Shown: positions 14,971 to 21,695 of the stretch, one piece after another
Position numbering within the stretch: the first letter of the stretch is position 1
Layout: each line of letters starts with the position of its first letter
Source: DASXMX01 sp036794395
GTDB lineage: Bacteria; Planctomycetota; Phycisphaerae; Tepidisphaerales; Tepidisphaeraceae
Direction of reading: 5' to 3'
Assembly (NCBI GenBank): GCA_036794395.1
Contig: DAIRGS010000089.1
Location: 1 to 23,457, forward strand
DNA: 23,457 bases
Notes under the pieces: model-generated
What the model saw: only the letters and a program-made list of their open reading frames with translations
Told to the model about the DNA's origin: nothing
Databases searched by the model: none
Position numbers and translations under genes: made by a program

Positions 14971-15001
14971 TTGATGACGTCCGATGGCGATCCGGTATAA
15001 T
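14971..15001 (+). promoter_or_regulatory. Candidate promoter of the antitoxin-like gene
   Basis: A perfect -10 TATAAT (14996-15001) with TTGATG (14971-14976) upstream at a long 19-base spacing, 42 bases before the chosen start of the downstream gene. The -10 is convincing and the -35 less so. Confidence 0.45.
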
Positions 15002-15043
15002 CGGTCATAAGGGAACGGCTGGGAATTCTTGAAAGAGGTGCCT

Positions 15044-15280
15044 GTGCTGGTCACTGCCATTGAAGGCGTGGTTGAGAATGGGCGAATCCGCCTGCGCGAG
15101 GAAGTCTCACTGGCGGAGAACACGCGCGTGTATGTGATTGTGGCGGATATGGACTCGAGGCCGTCGGCGCAGATTCATACACCGCGGCTGGCGAACCCGC
15201 GGCAAATTGGAGATTTCCGCAAACAGCAGGTCGTGGAGATTCCCATCGATGCAGGACCGGGACAGCTCCGGCGACCGTGA
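15044..15280 (+). CDS. AF2212-like (DUF104-type) antitoxin homologue
   Basis: A protein of 78 residues. The N-terminus VTAIEGVVENGRIRLREEV, then LAENTRVYVIV, is the small beta-strand fold of AF2212-like antitoxins, in which 'xxENGxxRL' and 'LxENTxVxV' are the recurring blocks. The C-terminal tail (HTPRLANPRQIGDF...VVEIPID) would be the partner-binding part. The start is uncertain: GTG 15044 has AGAGG close upstream, and TTG 15029 or GTG 15038 are also in frame. A partner toxin is not evident downstream; only a 37-codon ORF (15249-15362) overlaps its end. It is therefore either an orphan antitoxin or a related small regulator. A second gene of this fold is at 21060-21290. Confidence 0.6.
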   Translation: MLVTAIEGVVENGRIRLREEVSLAENTRVYVIVADMDSRPSAQIHTPRLANPRQIGDFRKQQVVEIPIDAGPGQLRRP

Positions 15281-15391
15281 ATTTCGATTGATAAATCAAG
15301 GCTGTCCCGTCAAGACGTTCCCCGAGCTTGCCGGCAGCCGAGAAGATGTAGGGTTGCTTTAGGCTGTCCCACACGATGAGTCACCCCGGCT

Positions 15392-15865
15392 TCATTCGTC
15401 CCACGACGTTTCTCGCCGCACCTTATCCAGCATGAGTTCGATTCGTTTTAGTTCCGGCGGGCCCGAGCCGGAATCACGGATCTCCTTTCGCTTCCCGTCC
15501 ACGACGAAAATCGTTTCGATTGTGGCTACGTCCGTCGCAAATGGAGGATAGTGGTCCTGAAGACTCAAGATTCCATTGTCCAGAACGGCCGCGGCCAAAT
15601 GCTTGAACTTCTGCGGGTCGATGTGCCCCTTATGTGCGCCGAGCGGATCAACAGAGCGCACGCCGTGATACCAGACGGCGCCATCTGCCTCGAAGGTGGC
15701 GGAATAGGCGGGGCAGTGGCCGGGAGGACAATCGCCGCGTCTGATCCCGATCTCGGTCACGACCTCATGACGTTCCGCCTTCCAGAGGGGTTGATTGTCG
15801 CCCGCGCACGAGAGCGGCGCGAGCACGAGCAAGGGCGATAAGAACCTCAGATAGCTCTTCGTCAT
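15392..15865 (-). CDS. Exported DUF6438-like protein
   Basis: A 157-residue exported protein. A signal sequence (SYLRFLSPLLVLAPLSC) ends at Cys20, which could be lipidated, although Pro at -3 makes the lipobox poor, so plain secretion is possible. The mature part has CPPGHCPAYS (46-55), then FEADGAVWYHG, and ends with PELKRIELMLDKVR, the layout of DUF6438 ('GxCPxYxVxxxxDGxVxYxG...'), a domain of unknown function common in exported proteins of Bacteroidota and Planctomycetota. ATG 15865 is preferred; a GTG at 15877 is in frame, but the GGAG that precedes the ATG overlaps it. It is the last of a series of minus-strand genes for exported proteins. Confidence 0.75.
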   Translation of the reverse strand: MTKSYLRFLSPLLVLAPLSCAGDNQPLWKAERHEVVTEIGIRRGDCPPGHCPAYSATFEADGAVWYHGVRSVDPLGAHKGHIDPQKFKHLAAAVLDNGILSLQDHYPPFATDVATIETIFVVDGKRKEIRDSGSGPPELKRIELMLDKVRRETSWDE

Positions 15866-16027
15866 TTTATGGCGCACTCCGGCGAGGACGATCGGCTCTG
15901 CCTCCCCGCTGGCGATGCAGATCCTCCGAAACAGCGATCGGCTGACGCCAGGCGAAACGGTGGATTAGGCCCAAAGGCAGGCGGAGATGCGCCACGGGGG
16001 CCGCGCCGCGGATTCAGCCAATAAAAC

Positions 16028-17242
16028 TCACCCTTTCTTCAGCGCGGTGGCCGCCTGCTTTAAATCTGACAAGAAGGTCGGATCAATCAGGTTGTTCGGG
16101 AATGTTCCCGCAGCGGCTTCAGTGTCCTGTACGAACATGAACTGTTGGACGTTGTTTATGGTCGCCGCGTCGGCACCCAGCCTTGTGAGGTCGGTTGTGA
16201 TCGCGCTCGGAAGGCCGTTGCTAAGAACGCCGCTCTCGAAGCTGAGAGCATCCGAGGATGAGACAGAGGCGTTGAGGTGGGCTTTGGTCAGGGCCGCAGC
16301 GGCCTTTTGCAGTAAGCCCACCTCCTTCGCAAACAGGCTGCCGGCCATCTTGTCGAAGCGCGAGAGTGCGGTCATCTGGCGCTTTTGCCATTTGGAATCG
16401 CCCGCGACGAGAGCCCCGTCCGCGCGATTAGATGTGCTGTCGGCAGCGCCAAGGAAACCTACAATCTTTGCACCGTTTATTTGTAGCCCGTTCAGCGCTC
16501 CCGTAACCGCTCCTGACACCTCCTTATTCGCTTTGATTAGGGGTAGGGAAGGCGTTCGAGGCTTGATGATCGTCTTGTAATTCGGATCGGGAGGATCAAA
16601 AGTGACGATAAGATCACAAATGCCTGACAAAATCCCCCATTCTGCCGCGATCGCATATGCCCCGGCGGAAACGGGGGAGGCGGCACCCGCACCAAGGCCA
16701 ACAGCCCCGGCCGTGACGGCACCAAACGAGTAGATGGCCCGTAACTTAGTAAGCGCATCCTTTGTGGTCGGCTTGAACCAGTGAGTAGGGCTGGACGCGA
16801 AGTCCGCGGTAGCGGTTGCATACTCGTCGGCATCGTTTCCCGTGGCCGTGGCGGTCAATTTCTCGCCATCCTGCGTTGCCTTGAAGCTGAAGCCCACCGG
16901 CTGGTTATACGTGCTTATGCCCGTCGAGAACCCGCCCGAGCTTCGAAACGCCAGTACCTCGCCTTCACCGTTTTCATTCGGATCGCTCGCGGTAGTCAGT
17001 GTCGCTTGGACGGTTATCGTGTCACCCGCGTGAACGCCAACCAGCGGAACGTCCGTCGACGTAGAGTCCGTCAAAGTTATCGTCGATGATAAGAACACTC
17101 TCTGCTCAAGACATTCGACCAGTTGCGTTGCCGAGCGCAGGCGGTAGTTCCCATTCGTAGGCCGTATAGAATGCTGCTCGCGACAGACCAAGGCGCCGGC
17201 AACATCCGAAAGATGGATCTTCGTCACAGGTTTTGAGTTCAT
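16028..17242 (-). CDS. Secreted protein with planctomycete LEPR-XLL-like motif
   Basis: A 404-residue protein of unknown function. Residues 44-53, CLEQRVFLSS, match the LEPR-XLL motif (LExRxLLS) that marks a class of exported planctomycete proteins and usually sits right after the N-terminal tail. After it comes a beta-rich Ig-like segment (TITLTDSTSTDVPLVGVHAG, then ITVQATLTTASDP, about 55-150), then a glycine/alanine-rich hydrophobic stretch (FGAVTAGAVGLGAGAASPVSA) and a mostly helical C-terminus. No catalytic motif was seen. The ATG has a strong GGAGG 5 bases upstream, so the 43-residue extension before the motif is probably real. Proteins of this class are thought to be cell-surface or extracellular. 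The C-terminal part could be a surface-attached helical domain. Confidence 0.8.
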   Translation of the reverse strand: MNSKPVTKIHLSDVAGALVCREQHSIRPTNGNYRLRSATQLVECLEQRVFLSSTITLTDSTSTDVPLVGVHAGDTITVQATLTTASDPNENGEGEVLAFRSSGGFSTGISTYNQPVGFSFKATQDGEKLTATATGNDADEYATATADFASSPTHWFKPTTKDALTKLRAIYSFGAVTAGAVGLGAGAASPVSAGAYAIAAEWGILSGICDLIVTFDPPDPNYKTIIKPRTPSLPLIKANKEVSGAVTGALNGLQINGAKIVGFLGAADSTSNRADGALVAGDSKWQKRQMTALSRFDKMAGSLFAKEVGLLQKAAAALTKAHLNASVSSSDALSFESGVLSNGLPSAITTDLTRLGADAATINNVQQFMFVQDTEAAAGTFPNNLIDPTFLSDLKQAATALKKG

Positions 17243-17435
17243 TGAATCCTCCGAACCACTCTACGTCCGCCTTTTGAAAATGCCCCCGTTGTCGCACGAA
17301 CGCGTATGTCACTCTCCGGTTTGGCGGCCCAAGTGCCACCAGCTCGACCATAGAGCTTCCGTCACCCCTCAATGGTCGTGGGGGCGACTCGACATCCCCC
17401 GGCGGCGTCCACGCTAATCGTCGCTGATCATCCGC

Positions 17436-18293
17436 CTATTGCGGCGGACCCGCAGGCGAATAGTTGCCGGGCTGTGGAGCGGTGCCATTGGGCCGCCGCC
17501 CTTGCATCGCCTGCTCTTGTGATTCGCGTATCATCTCCTGTTGATACTGCAAGGGGGTCATCTTAACCAATTGCGTGTGCGTCGCCGGCACTTGCTCTTC
17601 GTGGGTTTCGATGGTGTAGTCAAAGTACCACTGGAAATTCTGCTTCTCGGTGACGACGCCCGCATCGTTCTGGTTGGTCACGACATCGTAGAGGAACACG
17701 CCAATAATTCCCTTTTTTTCCTTCAAGGCAGACAGTGGTGGGCCGACAATTTCGAGCTGCTGCTCTTGTCGCGGGGGGATGATGGCGCCCTGCACGTTTG
17801 TGTAGCCCCGTTGGTCAACCGGCTGAATCTGACCGCCAACGTTGAACTGGACGACGGTACCGGCTCCGTGAAATACGCGGGCCATCTGGTTGTTGATCTT
17901 GACCAAAAACCGTATTTGTCCCGGGGTCGCTCCCAATGTCGTGGTTGTGGTGCGCTCGACGTAGACGTAGCCGTGGTTGCCAAAGATGATTTCATCGCTT
18001 GCCGGCTGCCGCACTTGTTTGTTTGTCACCGTTTCATGCTGCTGGGCGGTGTAGTTCACGGGCGTGATGGTGATTTCCAAGCCGCCCTTGTTCTGCGGTG
18101 CCCGCGTCTCGGCCTGCGGCGTGATCGACGGCACGTCGCAGCGCATCGGGACTGTCGGATCCGACTGCGGGGGCGACGGGTGGGGACAACCCGCGACCGC
18201 CCCAACCATGCATGCCATCCCCATCCACAACTTCCAGGGTCTCGAACTCACGGCGCGCGACCAACTCGGCGCGCGGCTAAACAATCGACTCAT
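17436..18293 (-). CDS. Lipoprotein of unknown function (YcfL-like features)
   Basis: A 285-residue predicted lipoprotein. The signal sequence WKLWMGMACMVGAVAGC has a good lipobox (V-A-G-Cys36), followed by a proline-rich spacer. The mature part is beta-rich: LEITITPVNYT, QIRFLVKINNQMARVF, IQPVDQRGYTNVQGAIIPP, EQQLEIVGPPLSAL, GVFLYDVVTNQND. This resembles domains of envelope-assembly lipoproteins that describe how a protein 'fits a hydrophobic groove', but I cannot assign a family with confidence. The C-terminus is Gln/Pro-rich (QQEMIRESQEQAMQGRRPN). The ATG at 18293 has GGAAGG 8 bases upstream. The next gene upstream, on the same strand, is another lipoprotein gene, so the two may be co-expressed. 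Confidence 0.75.
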   Translation of the reverse strand: MSRLFSRAPSWSRAVSSRPWKLWMGMACMVGAVAGCPHPSPPQSDPTVPMRCDVPSITPQAETRAPQNKGGLEITITPVNYTAQQHETVTNKQVRQPASDEIIFGNHGYVYVERTTTTTLGATPGQIRFLVKINNQMARVFHGAGTVVQFNVGGQIQPVDQRGYTNVQGAIIPPRQEQQLEIVGPPLSALKEKKGIIGVFLYDVVTNQNDAGVVTEKQNFQWYFDYTIETHEEQVPATHTQLVKMTPLQYQQEMIRESQEQAMQGRRPNGTAPQPGNYSPAGPPQ

Positions 18294-18406
18294 AATGGCC
18301 GCCTTCCGAAATGAAGTGTTTCTACATCAATTTTTCGCGCCCACAACGCTATACTATTTCCTGTCCTCTCGCCTTTCCTCCGCGGTTCTCGCGGCTGAAT
18401 GCGACG

Positions 18407-18429
18407 GACGACCGGCCGTTCCGGTCGTC
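18407..18429. other. GC-rich hairpin between two lipoprotein genes
   Basis: GACGACCGG (18407-18415) and CCGGTCGTC (18421-18429) form a perfect 9-bp stem with a 5-base loop. No T-run follows on the minus strand, so it is either a weak terminator or a transcript stabiliser after the upstream lipoprotein gene. Confidence 0.4.
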
Positions 18430-18488
18430 ATCGTCAGACAGCGTTTCCAGGGTGCTGCCGGTGCTATTACCGGTTGCTTTTCTCGAGA

Positions 18489-18902
18489 TCAATTCTTCTT
18501 CTTAGGCGGATTCACTGGTTTGGGACCGGGGCCCGAACCATGATGATTTTCAAAGTCCCGGCGATGTGTTTCCTCGATCTGCCGGCCCCTTTGCCGATTA
18601 TCGACGACGTTGACGTAGACATTCTTTTGGATGTTTACGTTGACAACGCGCTGAACGAAAACGTTGCGCTCATAGCGGTACCCGCCATAATAGTAGTAGC
18701 CGTTCCAAACATACGTGCCCGGCGGATAGCCCCGGTCGTAGATATAGACTCTTTCTACCGGCATGGGCTCGACAATGATAACTTCGCCCACCGGCATAGA
18801 CGGCGCCGGTTCCGCACGAACCACCTCGATTGGGCGGACCACGCAGCCGACGGAAAGAAATGCCATCAAAGCGCAGACGGCGGACGTGAGAGCAATACGC
18901 AT
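18489..18902 (-). CDS. Small Tyr/Gly/Val-rich lipoprotein
   Basis: A 137-residue predicted lipoprotein of unknown function. The signal MRIALTSAVCALMAFLSVGC ends in a plausible lipobox at Cys20. Then follow VEPMPVERVYIYDRGYPP, a Tyr/Gly-rich stretch YVWNGYYYYGGYRYERN, and a repeated Val/Asn pattern (VVNVNIQKNVYVNVVDN), ending in a basic tail KPVNPPKKKN. Such YXX(Y/G)-rich small lipoproteins recur in planctomycetes and proteobacteria as outer-membrane-associated proteins, but no function is assigned. The ATG at 18902 is chosen because AGGAG lies 8 bases upstream; the frame is open another 12 codons. A near-consensus promoter lies about 200 bases upstream, with no gene in between. Confidence 0.7.
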   Translation of the reverse strand: MRIALTSAVCALMAFLSVGCVVRPIEVVRAEPAPSMPVGEVIIVEPMPVERVYIYDRGYPPGTYVWNGYYYYGGYRYERNVFVQRVVNVNIQKNVYVNVVDNRQRGRQIEETHRRDFENHHGSGPGPKPVNPPKKKN

Positions 18903-19103
18903 GGATTGGCTCCTGAGAAAGGGGACGAAATGCACCACAATGCCGCAGATCTCGACAGAAAACCCCGCATAGAAGAGCCCCCGAGAACCTATTGCATGAA
19001 TTGGCCGTCCTTCACCGGCGCGTGGATTTAGCCCGTTTACGACAGCCCAGTCTCTAAAAACACTTCGGTGGACAAACGCAGCTGGAGATATGAGCGAGCG
19101 TTA

Positions 19104-19132
19104 ATCTAATCTGTCCTCGGCTCCAGTGTCAA
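19104..19132 (-). promoter_or_regulatory. Near-consensus sigma-70 promoter of the lipoprotein gene
   Basis: Minus strand: -35 TTGACA (19132-19127), spacer of exactly 17 bases, -10 TTAGAT (19109-19104), preceded by a short T-rich stretch. It points at the ATG at 18902, giving a leader of about 195 bases. It is the best-looking promoter in the window. Confidence 0.6.
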
Positions 19133-19164
19133 GAAAAAGTTGCTGTGGCAACGCGACAGAACAG

Positions 19165-19290
19165 GGCTATCGCATTTGCGGGCGAACGGGAGTGCGAGGC
19201 TCCTGCGGAGCTGCGTTTTCGATCGAACATAAGCTCGGCAGGAGCCTCGCACTCCCACATTTTCCGTCGGAGGGAACATATGCGATAGCC
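19165..19290. repeat. 126-bp nested palindromic element upstream of glcD
   Basis: Outer arms GGCTATCGCAT (19165-19175) and ATGCGATAGCC (19280-19290) are perfect. Inner arms GGGAGTGCGAGGCTCCTGC (19188-19206) and its exact complement (19238-19256) form a 19-bp perfect stem that extends to 25 bp with one mismatch. The asymmetric inner part lies between them. It has no ORF of its own and ends 71 bases before glcD, so it is probably a dispersed MITE/REP element that may influence glcD expression. Confidence 0.8.
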
Positions 19291-19361
19291 GGTGTTGTGC
19301 GGCCCCCCGCATTGGTGCGGAGCTTTCCGGCTTCAGTGCAAAGCGGTACAACCCGTGCCAC

Positions 19362-20807
19362 ATGGGCCATTCAAATCTCATCCAATCGCTCGAAAAGTTG
19401 CTCCCTGCCGGTCATGTCATCACCGATCCGGAGGAATTGTTTGTTTACGAAAGCGATGGATTTACCATCGCCAAGGCCCGCCCCGCTGCGGTTGTCTTCC
19501 CGACGACCACGGAGCACGTCGTTGGAATTGTCCGGCTGCTTGCACTGCATGGGGTACAAATCGTCCCGCGGGGCTCGGGGACGGGGTTGGCCGGGGGATG
19601 CGTTGCGTTTGAGAACGGCATTATCGTCGCCACGACCCGCATGAACCGCGTCCTGAAGGTGGACTTGGAATGCCGTGTCGCACATGTTGAAGCCGGTTGT
19701 CGCAATCTTCAACTCAGCGATGTCGTAGCGCGGGAAGCGGGCGGCGCGGTATTTCACTTTGCCCCTGATCCATCAAGCCAGCGCGCCAGTTCAGTGGGTG
19801 GCAATGCCTCGACCAACGCCGGGGGAATTCACACGCTCAAAGACTTTGTCTCATCCAACCACGTGCTTGGATTTGAAATGGTTTTGGCCGATGGCACCGT
19901 CCTTGAAGTTGGCGGCCGGGATGGCTGCTACGAATCCGGCAACTTTGATCTGCCCGGTCTGATCTGCGGCCACGAAGGCACCTTCGGCATCATCACCCGC
20001 CTGTGGGTGCGGCTGGTCCCGAAGGCCACGCAGTTCCGCACGCTCGTCAGCATCTTCGCCAGTACCGCCGATGCCTGTGAAACGGTGAGCGAGGTGATCG
20101 CCGCCGGCATTCTCCCTGCCGCCATGGAGATGATGGACGGCAGTATGATTCAGATCGTTGAAGACGCCTTCCACCTGGGCTTCCCCCGCGACGCCCAGGC
20201 GCTGGTCCTTACCGAAATCGACGGCATCCCCGAGCTTCTGGATGCCCAGATGCAGCAGATCATCGATATCAGCAAAGCCCACAACGCCAAGAGCGTTCAG
20301 GGTTCATCTGATCCCGACACGCGCGCCAAACTGTGGAAGGCCCGTAAGAGTGCGTTTGGCGCGATTGGCCGGGTGAGTAATAGCTATTGCACACAGGATG
20401 CGTGCGTCCCCCGCAGCATGCTGGCCGGCGTTCTTCAACGCATCGATGAAATCGGCAAAGCGCACGGCCTCCAGATCACCAACGTCTTCCATGCCGGGGA
20501 TGGCAATGTCCACCCCATCTTCATGTACGACGACCGCGATCCGGGGCAGGTGCACAATACGCTGCAAGCCGCGGAGGAAATGCTCAAGTATTGCATCGAT
20601 ATCGGCGGCACCGTTACCGGTGAACATGGCGTGGGCGTCGAAAAAATCCACCTGATGGCGTACCTCTTCGACCGCAACACGATGGAGCAGTTCCATCGAG
20701 TGAAATATGCATTCGATCCGGACGAGCGGATCAATGCGGGCAAACTTATTCCAAGTGATAAGGTACGGGTAAATCTGCTGAAACCGGGGCGGAAGGTGCC
20801 GCAGTAA
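19362..20807 (+). CDS. glcD: Glycolate oxidase FAD subunit GlcD
   Basis: A 481-residue flavoenzyme subunit that oxidises glycolate to glyoxylate; a D-lactate specificity of the same family cannot be excluded. Seen: the FAD-binding PCMH domain (about 35-215) with PRGSGTGLAGG (69-79), FAPDPSSQRASSVGGNAS (133-150) and GHEGTFGIITRLWVRLVPK (203-221). The C-terminal FAD-oxidase domain has NVFHAGDGNVHP (374-385), the metal/substrate His cluster, GGTVTGEHGVGVEK (415-428) and FDPDERINAGKLIP (451-464), typical of GlcD-type enzymes. The length matches the family. The usual partners glcE and glcF (electron-transfer subunits) are not in the window. No strong Shine-Dalgarno precedes the ATG. It is immediately preceded by a palindromic element. 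Confidence 0.93.
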   Translation: MGHSNLIQSLEKLLPAGHVITDPEELFVYESDGFTIAKARPAAVVFPTTTEHVVGIVRLLALHGVQIVPRGSGTGLAGGCVAFENGIIVATTRMNRVLKVDLECRVAHVEAGCRNLQLSDVVAREAGGAVFHFAPDPSSQRASSVGGNASTNAGGIHTLKDFVSSNHVLGFEMVLADGTVLEVGGRDGCYESGNFDLPGLICGHEGTFGIITRLWVRLVPKATQFRTLVSIFASTADACETVSEVIAAGILPAAMEMMDGSMIQIVEDAFHLGFPRDAQALVLTEIDGIPELLDAQMQQIIDISKAHNAKSVQGSSDPDTRAKLWKARKSAFGAIGRVSNSYCTQDACVPRSMLAGVLQRIDEIGKAHGLQITNVFHAGDGNVHPIFMYDDRDPGQVHNTLQAAEEMLKYCIDIGGTVTGEHGVGVEKIHLMAYLFDRNTMEQFHRVKYAFDPDERINAGKLIPSDKVRVNLLKPGRKVPQ

Positions 20808-20820
20808 TCACTGTCATTAT

Positions 20821-20849
20821 TATGTACGTTTCTACCAACGGTATATAAT
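20821..20849 (+). promoter_or_regulatory. Candidate promoter of the small acidic gene
   Basis: TATAAT at 20844-20849 is a perfect -10, 17 bases after TATGTA (20821-20826), a poor -35. It lies 17 bases before the start codon at 20867, in the gap after glcD, and could drive the whole toxin-antitoxin stretch. Confidence 0.35.
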
Positions 20850-20866
20850 CAACTTCGGGACATCGC

Positions 20867-21016
20867 ATGAGCGTAAACCACGTTTTAGACCAAGAGGCCC
20901 ATGAAATGGGGGACGATGTGCCCGATTCGAGCGATGAATGGACGGAAGCCGACATCCGCGATTTCACGGAATTCTCACTAGACCACGCGATCGCCGGCGG
21001 CGACGCTGACACTTGA
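20867..21016 (+). CDS. Small acidic protein, unrecognised
   Basis: A 49-residue, strongly acidic protein: MSVNHVLDQEAHEMGDDVPD then SSDEWTEADIRDFTEFSLDH. The EWTEADIRDF... segment resembles small antitoxin-like proteins often seen next to toxin genes, but the similarity is too weak to name a family. A GGGA lies 7 bases before ATG 20867, preceded by a TATAAT box. It is followed 43 bases later by the AF2212-like antitoxin gene, so it may be an antitoxin or a third component of that locus. It is below the size at which most gene finders are reliable. Confidence 0.45.
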   Translation: MSVNHVLDQEAHEMGDDVPDSSDEWTEADIRDFTEFSLDHAIAGGDADT

Positions 21017-21059
21017 TTTCACGTTTTCGCGTTCACGATTCGCGGTGACTGGAGCATAA

Positions 21060-21290
21060 ATGGGCGACATCGAGGCTGTTTTCCGACACGGCGTTTTTCA
21101 TCTCCTCGGGCCTGTCAATGTGCGGGACGAGGAAAGGGTGCGATTGCACATCGAATCGTCGGACCTACGCGGTGACTCGACCGCGATGGACTGGTTGAGA
21201 GAGGTTCAAACACTCCAGGCAGATGTTCGCGAACGGCGCGGTGATCTTCCTGACAGTTCTGTCGACATTGCAGCGGATCGCGCCAGATGA
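21060..21290 (+). CDS. AF2212-like antitoxin (DUF104 type)
   Basis: A 76-residue antitoxin homologue. The N-terminus IEAVFRHGVFHLLGPVNVRD, then ERVRLHIE, is the typical AF2212-like fold, in which 'EAVYENGVFxPLxPV' and 'E...VRLxIE' are the signature blocks; the rest (WLREVQTLQADVRERRGDLP) would bind the toxin. GGAG lies at proper spacing before the ATG. The stop codon overlaps the start of the VapC-type toxin (ATGA at 21287-21290), so the two were translationally coupled. The toxin is destroyed by an inserted element, leaving this antitoxin without its target. It probably repressed its own promoter, as family members can. Confidence 0.75.
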   Translation: MGDIEAVFRHGVFHLLGPVNVRDEERVRLHIESSDLRGDSTAMDWLREVQTLQADVRERRGDLPDSSVDIAADRAR

Positions 21291-21331
21291 GCGACATTGT
21301 CGTTGACAGCAGTGTCGTGGCCAAGTGGATC

Positions 21332-21566
21332 TTCGTGGCACGGCCTTCCCCTTCGGGTCTGAGCCTCAGGGTCGAAGACAGGCCGTGAACGGGGAAGCCG
21401 CGGGTCCGGCGCCGGGTGAGATGTGGGAAAACCAACTCGCCGGAACCGGGCATTTTTCCCTGACAAATCAGATGGTTGTCCGTATGTCGAAACTTGGTTT
21501 TCCCAAATCGGACCCGTCGCTGGAGGTCATCTCCCTCGATCATGGGCTGGAAGCCCATGCCACGAA
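21332..21566. mobile_element. 235-bp MITE-like element inside the vapC remnant
   Basis: Terminal inverted repeats of 18 bp: TTCGTGGCACGGCCTTCC (21332-21349) and GGAAGCCCATGCCACGAA (21549-21566), which pair at 16 of 18 positions. The interior is all hairpins: CACGGCCT/AGGCCGTG (21339-21389) enclosing the 27-bp palindrome; TGGGAAAACCAA/TTGGTTTTCCCA (21424-21435 and 21494-21505); GGGTCCG/CGGACCC; and CATGGGCT/AGCCCATG (21541-21559). It has no transposase and no clear target-site duplication. It is a non-autonomous element or large REP. Confidence 0.75.
21351..21377. repeat. 27-bp palindrome, second copy
   Basis: Arms CTTCG/CGAAG and CTGAG/CTCAG, nearly identical to 1946-1972 but here inside the vapC-disrupting element. 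The differences fall at positions 6, 8, 20 and 22 in direct orientation, and at only 7, 14 and 21 if one copy is reversed. Confidence 0.7.
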
Positions 21567-21695
21567 AAGGTGCGGAATCGCGCACGTTCATTTAGCGCAG
21601 GATCTTGGCATTCCCGGTGTGACCGCTGACGAACCTTTGTTCAATGTGGTTCATCACGATCTTCCATTCATTCACTTGCTACGCACCTTTTGAGC

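Larger units (their letters stand above)
21287..21693 (+). pseudogene. VapC-like PIN-domain toxin, broken by an element
   Basis: The first 15 codons read MSDIVVDSSVVAKWI, the N-terminus of a PIN-domain ribonuclease with the first catalytic Asp (Asp7). At 21332 an element begins, and the frame stops 19 codons later, at 21386-21388. The C-terminal part reappears in another frame: AHVHLAQDLGIPGVTADEPL then FNVVHHDLPFIHLLRTF, ending at 21693, with the PIN C-terminal 'TADE' Asp and the closing strand. About 80 residues of a usual 135-140 are missing in the middle, so the element replaced rather than merely split the gene. No toxin can be made. Intact VapC is a site-specific RNase inhibited by its antitoxin; the cognate antitoxin upstream is intact. 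Confidence 0.8.

Noticed and set aside
15249..15362. 37-codon ORF overlapping the end of the antitoxin-like gene, a possible toxin remnant
   Set aside because: Too short and without a recognisable toxin motif; no Shine-Dalgarno. Not enough to call a gene.
17106..17372. Minus-strand frame with GLSRAAFYTAYEW, resembling a helix-turn-helix, next to the LEPR-XLL gene start
   Set aside because: The true gene start at 17242 has a strong GGAGG and the LEPR-XLL motif in another frame. The HTH-like words are short and could be chance.
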